From assembly GCA_945873015.1 (NCBI GenBank), contig CAMCBY010000228.1:1-6831 (forward strand): a stretch of DNA of 6,831 nt. The letters are read 5' to 3'. Each line of letters begins with the position of its first letter. Position 1 is the stretch's first letter. Made by a program: the position numbers and the translations under genes. Under the pieces are notes generated by a model that was given only the letters and a program-made list of their open reading frames with translations, did no database searches and was not told where the DNA came from. This DNA is from Klebsiella pneumoniae (GTDB lineage: Bacteria; Pseudomonadota; Gammaproteobacteria; Ga0077536). Below are positions 1-6,533 of this stretch, one piece after another.

Positions 1-1
1 G

Positions 2-244
2 GCCTATCTGCCGAAGATTTACGACGCGAGTCGCGTCGACCGCATCATCGACGTCACCCAGCCGCAGGCCGAAGACATGACCCGTGCGATGGCGCGTGAG
101 GAAGGCATCTTCTGCGGCATCTCCTCGGGCGGCGCGCTGGTCGCGGCGCTCAAGGTGTCGAGCGAAGTACGCGATGCGGTGATAGTCACCATAGTCTGTG
201 ATCGTGGTGACCGTTACCTCTCCACCGGCGTGTTTCCGGACTGA
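2..244 (+). CDS. cysM: Cysteine synthase B (O-acetylserine sulfhydrylase B), C-terminal 80 residues
   Basis: This is a 5'-truncated gene; only the last 80 codons and the TGA are inside the window. CysM is a cytoplasmic PLP enzyme that makes L-cysteine from O-acetylserine and sulfide or thiosulfate. The visible part has GIFCGISSGGA at residues 35-45, the serine/glycine loop that closes the cofactor pocket in this fold. It ends with CDRGDRYLSTGVF at residues 66-78. That ending is the CysM form; CysK has a shorter GERYLST-type ending. The PLP lysine and the phosphate-binding loop lie upstream of the window, so catalytic competence cannot be judged. The C-terminus stops two residues after GVF and so lacks the extra tail of E. 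coli CysM. The next gene begins 22 nt downstream on the same strand, which suggests cotranscription. Confidence 0.93.
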   Translation, partial: AYLPKIYDASRVDRIIDVTQPQAEDMTRAMAREEGIFCGISSGGALVAALKVSSEVRDAVIVTIVCDRGDRYLSTGVFPD

Positions 245-266
245 GTCAGGTCGTCTGCAAACCGCC

Positions 267-1055
267 ATGAATGTCTTTGTTTTCGATATCGAAACCGTGC
301 CGGATGTCGCTACCGCGCGGCGCTTGTGGAACCTCGACGAACTGGACGACGACGGTGTTGCCGCCGTCATGTACTCCAAGCGCCAGCAGGAGACCGGCGG
401 CGCGAGTGAATTCCTGCGCCATCACCTGCATCGCATCGTGGCTATTTCGGCGGTGTTCCGCGAGCAGGAGCGCTTCAACGTGTGGTCGCTCGGCAGCGAG
501 GAAGCCGATGAGGCGGAATTGATTCGGCGCTTCTTTGAAGGCATCGAGCGTTACACGCCGACCCTGGTGTCATGGAACGGCAGTGGCTTTGATTTACCGG
601 TATTGCATTACCGCGCGCTGTTGCACGAGGTCGCCGCGCCGCGTTACTGGGATACCGGCGATGATGACCGTAGCTTCCGTTACAACAACTACCTGGGCCG
701 TTTTCACTGGCGGCATATCGACTTGATGGATGTGCTGGCCGGTTATCAGGGGCGCGCCACCGTGCCCCTCGATCAGATGGCGATAATGCTCGGCTTTCCC
801 GGTAAGCTCGGTATGCACGGCAGCGAAGTGTGGAATCAGTTCCGCGCCGGCCATCTGAAAGCCATCCGCGATTATTGCGAGACCGACGTCCTGAATACCT
901 ATCTCATCTATCTCAAATTCGAATTCATGCGCGGTCATCTGACCGCAAGCGCACTGGCAGAAGAGTTCCAGCGTGTGCGCAGCTTCCTCGGCAGCCACGA
1001 CGCCGAACATTTCGCCGCCTTCCTCGCCGCCTGGGATGCACCGCATGGCGGGTAA
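267..1055 (+). CDS. Predicted 3'-5' exonuclease, PolB-like (DEDDy superfamily)
   Basis: The 262-residue protein has the three exonuclease motifs of the DNA polymerase B proofreading fold. Exo I is FDIET (D7, E9). Exo II is WNGSGFDLPVL (N104, F108, D109). Exo III is YCETD (Y203, D207), the YxxxD form. These acidic residues would bind two metal ions for 3'-5' hydrolysis of a nucleic-acid end. There is no polymerase domain, so it is a stand-alone nuclease of the family annotated as 'predicted 3'-5' exonuclease related to PolB exonuclease domain'; its physiological substrate is not established. I chose ATG 267 because Exo I then falls at residues 7-9. A GTG at 198 in the same frame would add 23 residues encoded inside cysM. 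No strong Shine-Dalgarno precedes ATG 267, so translation may depend on cysM. The 3' end overlaps rlmD by 11 nt. Confidence 0.9.
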   Translation: MNVFVFDIETVPDVATARRLWNLDELDDDGVAAVMYSKRQQETGGASEFLRHHLHRIVAISAVFREQERFNVWSLGSEEADEAELIRRFFEGIERYTPTLVSWNGSGFDLPVLHYRALLHEVAAPRYWDTGDDDRSFRYNNYLGRFHWRHIDLMDVLAGYQGRATVPLDQMAIMLGFPGKLGMHGSEVWNQFRAGHLKAIRDYCETDVLNTYLIYLKFEFMRGHLTASALAEEFQRVRSFLGSHDAEHFAAFLAAWDAPHGG

Positions 1056-2382
1056 TCGCCGCCGCCGCGAGGCTGCTCGCGGCCCCGCCCAACTGCTGTC
1101 CCTCGACATCGACAACCTCTCCCACGAGGGGCGCGGCGTGGCGCGACACGAAGGCAAGACCGTATTTGTCGATGGCGCGCTGGCGGGCGAACTGGTTACC
1201 GCGCGTGTGCTGCGCAAGCACGGTCGTTACGACGAGGCCGAAACTGCAGCCGTGTCGCGCGCCAGTGCCGCGCGGGTCATACCACCTTGCCCGCACTACG
1301 GCGTGTGTGGCGGCTGCAGCTTTCAACATGCCAGCGAGGCCTTGCAACTCGAACACAAGCAGGGCGTGTTGCTGGAACTGCTGCGCCATCAGGGCGCGCT
1401 CGAAGCGCGCCGCGTGGCGCCGCCCATCTTGAGTCCGCAATGGGGCTACCGACGCAAGGCGCGGCTCGGGGTCAAATATGTAGCCAAGAAGGGCGGCGTG
1501 CTGGTGGGGTTTCGCGAACGCGCCAAACCCTACGTGGCGGAATGCCGGCAATGCGACATTCTCGATGTGCGCGTTAGCGCTGCGATCCCGCACTTGCGCA
1601 CCCTCATCGACGGGCTGTCGATACGCGACAAGCTGCCGCAGATCGAAGTCGCGGTCGGCGACAGCGAAGTCGCGCTGGTGCTGCGTCATCTCGCGCCGCT
1701 GACGGCGGAAGATCATGCCGCGCTGGTCGGCTATGCAGAACAAAGTGGCTTTACGCTGCTGTTGCAGCCGGGCGGTTACGACACGGTGAGGACGCTGGAC
1801 GGTCAGCCGCCGGCAACCCTCACCTACCAGGTCGAAAACGAAACCATCGCTTTTCTGCCGACCGATTTCACCCAGGTCAACGCGCATATCAATGCACAGA
1901 TGGTGGCGCGCGCACTCGCCCATCTCGAGCTCGATGCGGCGGACAAGGTGGTCGACCTGTTCTGCGGTGTGGGTAATTTCACCCTGCCCATCGCGCGGCG
2001 CGCAGGTCAGGTGCTGGGCATCGAAGGTGAGGCCGGACTGGTCGCGCGCGCGCAGGCCAATGCGCTGCGTAATGGCCTTGCTAATGTCGAGTTCGCGGTC
2101 GCCAATCTTGAAGACCCGGCGGCGGTGAGTGCGCTGCCGCTCGCCAGCGCCGACAAAATTCTGCTCGACCCGCCACGCGCTGGCGCGCTGACGCTGATCG
2201 AAGGCCTGCGTTTCGATCAATGCCAGCGGCTGGTGTATGTCTCGTGCAGTCCGGTCACGTTCGCGCGCGACGCCGCCGTGCTGGTCGCGCGTCACGGCTT
2301 CACCCTGGTCGAGACCGGCATACTCGACATGTTCCCCAATACCGCCCACGTCGAGTCCCTGTCGCTGTTCGTGCGCGAGTGA
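1045..2382 (+). CDS. rlmD: 23S rRNA (uracil(1939)-C5)-methyltransferase RlmD (RumA)
   Basis: The 445-residue protein has the full RlmD architecture. A TRAM RNA-binding domain spans about residues 14-75. The 4Fe-4S cluster cysteines are C82, C88 and C91 in CPHYGVCGGC, plus C170 in RQC. The SAM-binding motif is DLFCGVGNFTLP (304-315). LLDPPRAG (373-380) and YVSCSP follow, the latter carrying the catalytic nucleophile C401. DMFPNTAHVES (428-438) holds the general-base glutamate E437. The length and order match E. coli RumA (433 residues). The enzyme methylates U1939 of 23S rRNA using SAM. ATG 1045 is preferred because GGGA lies 8 nt upstream; ATG 1036 would add three residues. Both starts lie inside the exonuclease gene, and the stop overlaps the next start, so coupled translation is likely. 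All key residues are intact. Confidence 0.96.
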   Translation: MAGNRRRREAARGPAQLLSLDIDNLSHEGRGVARHEGKTVFVDGALAGELVTARVLRKHGRYDEAETAAVSRASAARVIPPCPHYGVCGGCSFQHASEALQLEHKQGVLLELLRHQGALEARRVAPPILSPQWGYRRKARLGVKYVAKKGGVLVGFRERAKPYVAECRQCDILDVRVSAAIPHLRTLIDGLSIRDKLPQIEVAVGDSEVALVLRHLAPLTAEDHAALVGYAEQSGFTLLLQPGGYDTVRTLDGQPPATLTYQVENETIAFLPTDFTQVNAHINAQMVARALAHLELDAADKVVDLFCGVGNFTLPIARRAGQVLGIEGEAGLVARAQANALRNGLANVEFAVANLEDPAAVSALPLASADKILLDPPRAGALTLIEGLRFDQCQRLVYVSCSPVTFARDAAVLVARHGFTLVETGILDMFPNTAHVESLSLFVRE

Positions 2383-3884
2383 GTGATGTGCGTGGCGCCG
2401 TGCGCCATGTGCTTTTGTGTGCGCTGCTGGGCGTGCTGCTCAGCGCCTGTGGGCAGGCGCGCAACGATGCGATAAACATCGGCATTCCCACCGCCCCGCT
2501 GACCCTCGACCCGCGCTATGCCACCGATGCCATGTCAGCACGCCTGTCGCGTCTGCTGCATGCCGCGCTGGTGGAGTTCGATAGCAGTGCGCAGCCGCAG
2601 CCGGGCCTCGCGCACTGGCGGCGTGTGACCCCGACCTGCTACGACTTCACGCTGCGCGACGACGCGCGTTTCAGTGATGGCCGCGCGTTGACGGCAGCGG
2701 ACGTGGTCGCGACCTATCGCGCGGTACTCGACCCGGCGCTGGCTTCGCCGCTGCGTGAATCTTTGCGCAACATCGCCGCCGTCCACGCACTGTCCGGCAA
2801 TACGATGCGCTTTGAGTTAGTTGCCGCCGATGCTTTGTTCCCCGCTACTTTGACCGTTGGTGTGATGGCGCAGGCCGATGCGCGCCAGCCACGCGATGCG
2901 TGGCAAGTGGCGAGCGGCGCCTTCACCCGCGATGCATGGCGCCCGGATGGCGATGTGCGACTGCGCCGCCGCAGCGACGGCGCGCGTGTGAACGTCATGG
3001 TGGTGAAGGACGCGACGGTGCGTGCCTTGAAGTTGATTGCCGGCGAACTCGACATCGCGCAGGGCAATCTGCCGCCGGAGACCATCCGCTGGCTGGCGAC
3101 GCGCAGCGCTTTGCGTGTTGTCGAACACGCCGGCACCACGGTGTCTTATCTTGGTTTTAATCTGCGCGAGCCGGCCTTGGCCGACCGCCGCGTGCGTTTG
3201 GCCGTGAGTCACGCCATCGATCGCGAGGCCATCGTGCACTATCTGTTTCGCGACCTTGCGCACGCGGCGGCCGGCCTGTTGCCGCCTGCTCATTGGGCGA
3301 GCGCCGACGATGTCGCGGTGCCGGCCTACGATCCGGCCTTGGCGCGCCGTCTTCTGCGCGACGCGGGTTACGCCGACAAACGCCTGCGGTTGTATTACAA
3401 GACTTCCGCCGATGCCTTCCGGGTGCGGCTCGCGACTCTGCTGAAATCCGAGTTGGCCGAGGTGGGTGTCGAGCTCGTCATCGAGAGCCTCGATTTCGCT
3501 ACTTTCTATGCCGACGTCGGCGCGGGTCGTTTCCAGCTCTATGGGCTGTCCTGGGTCGGGCTGAAATCGCCGGACATCTATCGTCAGGCGTTTCACAGCG
3601 CGTCGCCGCCGCCGGCCGGTTTGAATCGCGGACATTACGCCGAGCCGGAACTCGACCGCCTGCTGGAGGCTGCCGAAGCGGCCGGCGACAGCGCGCAGCG
3701 CGCACCCTTGTATCACGCCATCGCGCGCCGGCTGTTGTACGATGCAGCCTATGTCCCGCTCTGGTTCGAAACACAAACTGCGGTGCTGCGCGATGATATT
3801 GACGGTTATGTCATCGATGCCGACGGCAGCTTCGACGGGCTCAAACAAGTGCGTCGTGTGAGTAGTCGCGATGAAACCCATTGA
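2379..3884 (+). CDS. Family-5 (peptide/dipeptide-type) ABC substrate-binding lipoprotein
   Basis: The 501-residue protein is a type-5 solute-binding protein (SBP_bac_5, OppA/DppA/MppA superfamily). The N-terminus is a lipoprotein signal: arginines R5 and R9, a hydrophobic stretch at 11-23, and lipobox LSAC with the lipidated cysteine at C24. Family hallmarks include LTLDP near residue 41, RDDARFSDGRALTAADVV (93-110), YLGFN (257-261) followed by DRRVRLAVSHAIDREAI (269-285), and a C-terminal lobe with RLLYDAAYVPLWFE (451-464). I chose GTG 2379 because it gives a 4-nt GTGA overlap with the rlmD stop and a proper signal peptide. GTG 2388 and GTG 2400 are alternatives. No permease or ATPase gene lies in the window, so this is an orphan receptor as far as can be seen. 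Its ligand is unknown; the neighbouring YkuD enzyme makes murein peptides a reasonable guess (inference). Confidence 0.9.
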   Translation: MSDVRGAVRHVLLCALLGVLLSACGQARNDAINIGIPTAPLTLDPRYATDAMSARLSRLLHAALVEFDSSAQPQPGLAHWRRVTPTCYDFTLRDDARFSDGRALTAADVVATYRAVLDPALASPLRESLRNIAAVHALSGNTMRFELVAADALFPATLTVGVMAQADARQPRDAWQVASGAFTRDAWRPDGDVRLRRRSDGARVNVMVVKDATVRALKLIAGELDIAQGNLPPETIRWLATRSALRVVEHAGTTVSYLGFNLREPALADRRVRLAVSHAIDREAIVHYLFRDLAHAAAGLLPPAHWASADDVAVPAYDPALARRLLRDAGYADKRLRLYYKTSADAFRVRLATLLKSELAEVGVELVIESLDFATFYADVGAGRFQLYGLSWVGLKSPDIYRQAFHSASPPPAGLNRGHYAEPELDRLLEAAEAAGDSAQRAPLYHAIARRLLYDAAYVPLWFETQTAVLRDDIDGYVIDADGSFDGLKQVRRVSSRDETH

Positions 3885-4359
3885 CCACATCCTGATAGAT
3901 ATCTCACGCCAGCAGTTACGTACCTATGGCGATGGCCGCGAGCTCGACTGTTATGCAGTCTCGACCGCGCGTAACGGCGCAGGCGAAATCATGGACAGCG
4001 AATGCACGCCGCGTGGCGCCCATGAAATTGCCGAGAAAATAGGCGCCGACTGCCTGCCCAACACAGTCTTCGTGGCGCGCCGCCCGACCGGCGAGATTTA
4101 CGACAGCGCGCTCGCCGCGCAGCATCCGGGACGCGACTGGATCCTGACCCGCATTCTGTGGCTGGCCGGACGCCATGATGGTTACAACGCGGGTGGTGAG
4201 CGCGATACCAAGGCACGCTATATCTATATTCACGGCACACCCGACAGCACCGTGCTCGGTCAAGCGGGGTCGCGCGGCTGCATACGCATGCGCAATGCCG
4301 ACATCGTGGCCCTGTTCGAGGCGGTGGCTGTCGGTACGCCGGTCGAGATAGTTGAATGA
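3871..4359 (+). CDS. YkuD-fold L,D-transpeptidase/L,D-carboxypeptidase without signal peptide (ElsL/LdtK-like)
   Basis: The 162-residue protein consists almost entirely of one YkuD catalytic domain. The active site is visible as IHGTPDS (H121) and SRGCIRM (S134, catalytic C137, R139). A family-typical stretch HPGRDWILTRILWLAG lies at 85-100. YkuD enzymes attack the L-DAP-D-Ala bond of tetrapeptide stems through an acyl-cysteine, then pass the acyl group to an amine or to water. ATG 3871 is the only usable start: an in-frame TGA at 3859-3861 lies just upstream. The N-terminus MKPIDHILIDISRQQLRTYG is already core strand, so no export signal or membrane anchor exists. That matches the cytoplasmic ElsL/LdtK enzymes, which as I recall were described in Acinetobacter as L,D-carboxypeptidases of peptidoglycan recycling. 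Carboxypeptidase activity here is inferred, not shown. The gene overlaps the lipoprotein gene by 14 nt. Confidence 0.88.
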   Translation: MKPIDHILIDISRQQLRTYGDGRELDCYAVSTARNGAGEIMDSECTPRGAHEIAEKIGADCLPNTVFVARRPTGEIYDSALAAQHPGRDWILTRILWLAGRHDGYNAGGERDTKARYIYIHGTPDSTVLGQAGSRGCIRMRNADIVALFEAVAVGTPVEIVE

Positions 4360-4470
4360 CATGCGCCCGTTGCGAAGATGGTCAACGCAGCTACGCTTCA
4401 GGCGCGCGCCACGCGGCCGCTGATGGCTGGTGAGTTGGAAGACACAAATGCGCACAGGCGACGACACCCG

Positions 4471-5277
4471 ATGGGAAACCTGAAGCCCCTGTTCCGTCAC
4501 TTATGGCGTGCGTCGCGCCGACTTGCGCCATGCGGTGTGTTGCTGGCCTGTCTGCACGCGAGCCCGGCCTCGGCCGCCGACGCTGCGCTCAACTGGGCGA
4601 GCTTGAGCGGCGAACAGCAGTACATTCTGGTGGGCTACGCGCCGCGCTGGGCGAAGTTCGATCTGACGACGCGCCGTAGTCTGCTCGATCGCGCCGATAT
4701 GCATAGTCTCAAGGCGCGTCAGCCGCCGGCAGCGGTGAAGGGCAAAGCAACGACCGAAAAAGCGGCCGAAGGTGCCAGTCAGACTTACAAACCTTCGCGC
4801 CGACGTCGCGCCTTGTCTACCGCCGAGGCGGCTCTGTCAGCGCACAGCATCCGTCTGCGCCGTGTGCTGCGCGAGCTGCCGGGGCTCACTATCGAGGAAC
4901 GCCGCGCACTGCTTGGGCGTTGGGGTGGGCTATCCAATTCGGAACGTGTGCTGTTGGTCGACAGTTACATGCACAACGAGGATGACGACGATGAACTCGA
5001 GCTGCAGGAGGCGCTGCGCGATGGCACCATCAGCCACCGCGAGCTGCAGCGCGGGCTCGCGAGCGGCAAACTTCGCGGCGCCGACGTCAAAGAGGCGATC
5101 ACGAGCGGCAGCCTCACCACCGAATCCATCAAACAAGGCGTCGCGTCACGCACCATCGCTGCCGAGCATCTGCAGAAGGCCATGCTCGACGGCAATATCG
5201 CCTCCAGCGAGTTGAGCAACGCCATCGAACACAATCGTACGCCGCCCGGCGCGACTGACGGCAACGCGCCGCCCTGA
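4471..5277 (+). CDS. Exported DUF3106-like protein with C-terminal 14-residue repeat array
   Basis: From ATG 4471 this is a 268-residue protein of unknown function. The N-terminus has basic residues (K5 to R17), a hydrophobic core around 18-28 and a probable SPase I site at ASAA|D (36/37). C27 in LLAC makes a lipoprotein reading possible but weaker. NWASLSGEQQYILVGYAPRW (41-60) and LTIEERRALLGRWGGLSNSE (139-158) fit the DUF3106 pattern of paired tryptophans, LS, QQ and arginine-rich helices. Residues 81-112 are a basic, alanine-rich linker. An acidic run (E170-E175) precedes the repeats at 178-255. ATG 4378 is in frame and would add 31 residues ahead of the signal peptide; I reject it because the signal would no longer be N-terminal. 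The 111-nt gap upstream has only a poor promoter-like match (TTGCGA 4370, TACGCT 4392), so its transcription is unresolved. Confidence 0.8.
   Translation: MGNLKPLFRHLWRASRRLAPCGVLLACLHASPASAADAALNWASLSGEQQYILVGYAPRWAKFDLTTRRSLLDRADMHSLKARQPPAAVKGKATTEKAAEGASQTYKPSRRRRALSTAEAALSAHSIRLRRVLRELPGLTIEERRALLGRWGGLSNSERVLLVDSYMHNEDDDDELELQEALRDGTISHRELQRGLASGKLRGADVKEAITSGSLTTESIKQGVASRTIAAEHLQKAMLDGNIASSELSNAIEHNRTPPGATDGNAPP
5002..5235 (+). repeat. Five and a half tandem 14-residue (42-bp) coding repeats
   Basis: Inside the DUF3106-like protein, residues 178-255 fall into exact 14-residue units beginning LQEAL, LQRGL, VKEAI, IKQGV, LQKAM and LSNAI. The last unit is cut at eight residues. The consensus is [LVI]-[QK]-x-[AG]-[LIVM]-x-[SD]-G-x-[LI]-x-x-x-[polar, usually acidic]. 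Unit starts are at 5002, 5044, 5086, 5128, 5170 and 5212, with no insertions. The fourth unit has arginine instead of glycine at position 8. The DNA copies are well diverged, so the array is old and kept at protein level, not a recent slippage product. The pattern suggests a short amphipathic helix, a glycine turn and a second short segment per unit, stacked as a small solenoid (inference). Confidence 0.85.
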
Positions 5278-5280
5278 GCG

Positions 5281-5294
5281 CCGGTCGTGACCGG
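5281..5294. other. Small GC inverted repeat just after the DUF3106-like gene
   Basis: CCGGTCGTGACCGG can fold as a 5-bp stem (CCGGT/ACCGG) with a 4-nt loop, starting 4 nt after the stop codon at 5275-5277. No T-run follows, so it is not a standard intrinsic terminator. It may protect the 3' end of the message or mean nothing. Confidence 0.3.
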
Positions 5295-5346
5295 GGCGAG
5301 TCCGCCGCGGTGCCGTGCCACACCCCCCTCGCGACGATTCCAGCCA

Positions 5347-5387
5347 TCCGGCAGGCTGCCGGACGCCCGCAGGTGCTCTTCTTTTGT
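5347..5387 (+). terminator. Possible weak intrinsic terminator
   Basis: TCCGGCA-GGC-TGCCGGA (5347-5363) is a perfect 7-bp stem with a 3-nt loop, 70 nt past the DUF3106-like stop. A T-rich stretch, CTCTTCTTTTGTT, lies at about 5376-5388. The spacer between stem and T-run is about 12 nt, longer than in an efficient Rho-independent terminator, so this is only a candidate. Confidence 0.35.
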
Positions 5388-5691
5388 TCCACGCGTGTCA
5401 CGAAATGTGAACTCGCGCATAAAGTCCTCGCTGATGGCGGCCGACAGAACCAGCGCAAGCACTAAAAATTTGCGCGCCTGACCAAGGCCGGAGTCACGCC
5501 CATGCAAGCCAGTCCCGTTTCTACCGTCGAATCCACTTCATCGCAGCGAAGGATCGCGGCTGGACCCCTGCCGAGCTGGACCACCACAGTCGGTCGCGCA
5601 CTGCGCGGCAAACCGCTGGAATATCTGACCACGGTACATCCCTGCTTCGTCGACGGTGTGCGGACGCTGGTACACAAACGTGGACTCCAAC

Positions 5692-5696
5692 AGGAG
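5692..5696 (+). promoter_or_regulatory. Shine-Dalgarno AGGAG deciding the start at 5706
   Basis: AGGAG lies nine bases before ATG 5706. It is the best ribosome binding site in the window and is the main reason for choosing 5706 over the in-frame ATG at 5502 or 5805. The operon genes upstream rely on overlaps and lack such a site, so this gene is probably translated independently. Confidence 0.75.
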
Positions 5697-5705
5697 AGTC
5701 ACGCC

Positions 5706-6515
5706 ATGTTCGACAAACTCAAGGCCTATGCCCGCCGCCATGGCTTCGCCCTGCTGGAAGACCGGCGCAAACGCGAACTGAGCTGCCGCGACGAGCGCCG
5801 TCGTATGGCGCCGATATTGCTGTTTGCCGCTGGTCTGCTCAGCCCCGGCGTGCAGGCTGACGGAGGCGAACTGCGCGAACAGGACGTGACCGTGGTGCCG
5901 ACCATCGAGGTCATCGGTGAACGGGTGACCAGCGATCGCGCCTATCTCATCGAAGCGGGCAAACGGTTTGTCTCCAAGCCCCACGGCTCAGTGGAATTGA
6001 TTTTAGGTATCGCCAACGAGGTGCGCGCCAAGGGCGAGAAACACCGTGTCCGCACGCGCGGTATCCAGATGCCGAATGAGTACGCGGGCAGCTTTGTTGA
6101 CCGTTATGACTACACCCTGCCAACCCAATGCGGCGAGCAGAAATTCAGCTACTACGAAGGCGATGGTTTTGCCGCGCTTGGTTATCACGCCGATCGCGGC
6201 GCGGTCATCCTTGATGTGCTTGCGGGCGGTGGTCCGTTCTCGGCACCCCGTCTGTGGGGCCCGTACGATCAGGTCCTGAACGCCAATATCCGCATGGATC
6301 TCATGATGGGTGATGGTTTGAAGGACGGCATGGGTTTGCTGCAGGCGTCCTACAAGATTGGACTGGTGCCCGTCATGCGCACCGGCACCAAGAACTATTA
6401 CGGTGAGCTGTATTCGCGCGCGGTGCTGGATGCTGCCGAATGTGTGATGCCCGAGTCACCGCAAGTGCGCCAGGCCGGCACCGAGACGCCACCGGCGGTT
6501 GACGACCACGGTTGA
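5706..6515 (+). CDS. Exported protein of unknown family
   Basis: I do not recognise this 269-residue protein. From ATG 5706 it has an unusually long, very basic N-region (residues 1-33, rich in R and K), then a hydrophobic core MAPILLFAAGLLSPG (34-48) and a likely SPase I site VQA|DGGE (51/52). The mature part starts with an acidic segment and VTVVPTIEVIGERV (61-74). A glycine- and aromatic-rich core follows, including FSYYEGDGFAALGYHADRG (147-165), a GGGPFSAPRLWGPYDQ stretch (174-189) and RMDLMMGDGLKDGMG (196-210). It has two mature cysteines, C142 and C246, that could form one disulfide in the periplasm. There is no further transmembrane segment. ATG 5805 would give a shorter signal peptide but lacks positive charge and a good ribosome binding site. 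The C-terminal 20 residues look disordered. The role is unknown; the context gives no clear hint. Confidence 0.75.
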   Translation: MFDKLKAYARRHGFALLEDRRKRELSCRDERRRMAPILLFAAGLLSPGVQADGGELREQDVTVVPTIEVIGERVTSDRAYLIEAGKRFVSKPHGSVELILGIANEVRAKGEKHRVRTRGIQMPNEYAGSFVDRYDYTLPTQCGEQKFSYYEGDGFAALGYHADRGAVILDVLAGGGPFSAPRLWGPYDQVLNANIRMDLMMGDGLKDGMGLLQASYKIGLVPVMRTGTKNYYGELYSRAVLDAAECVMPESPQVRQAGTETPPAVDDHG

Positions 6516-6533
6516 ATGGCGCGTCTGCCTATC

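Larger units (their letters stand above)
5278..5705. other. 428-nt region with no convincing gene
   Basis: This stretch separates the DUF3106-like gene from the next exported protein. I see no RNA gene and no clear sigma-70 promoter; the only AT-rich patch is ACTAAAAATTT at 5461-5471. The reading frame of the downstream gene stays open back to a TAA at 5463-5465. An ATG at 5502 would extend that protein by 68 residues, but this would put the signal peptide about 100 residues inside, and the clear ribosome binding site belongs to 5706. By hand count about 43 of the 68 third codon positions in 5502-5705 are G or C, which is not obviously coding-like in this genome. Two small hairpins sit near its left end. 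It could be an untranslated leader or decayed sequence. Confidence 0.5.

Noticed and set aside
925..2349. Long minus-strand open frame opposite rlmD
   Set aside because: It is antisense to a complete RlmD with all catalytic motifs. High GC makes such mirror frames common, and its translation is low-complexity H/Q/R-rich with no domain.
2817..3890. Minus-strand open frame opposite the binding lipoprotein
   Set aside because: It is antisense to a gene with a signal peptide and family motifs; there is no ribosome binding site or recognisable domain.
4370..4397. Promoter for the DUF3106-like gene (TTGCGA, 16 nt, TACGCT)
   Set aside because: It matches consensus at only about 4 of 6 and 3 of 6 positions, which is expected by chance in this sequence.
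5002..5235. EF-hand or dockerin-like calcium repeats, suggested by DGTIS..EL
   Set aside because: The 14-residue period is too short for EF-hand units, and the D-x-D-x-D ligand positions before the glycine are mostly hydrophobic or uncharged.
5391..5412. CRP-like site around GTGTCACGAAATGTGAAC
   Set aside because: The half-sites are in the wrong order (TCAC-N5-GTGA instead of TGTGA-N6-TCACA), so it does not fit a CRP operator.
4965..5507. Minus-strand 180-residue frame with a signal-like start
   Set aside because: Its start would be TTG, and its C-terminal half is serine-rich antisense of the repeat protein, so it is not a credible gene. Only the possible remnant at about 5440-5475 is kept as a low-interest note.
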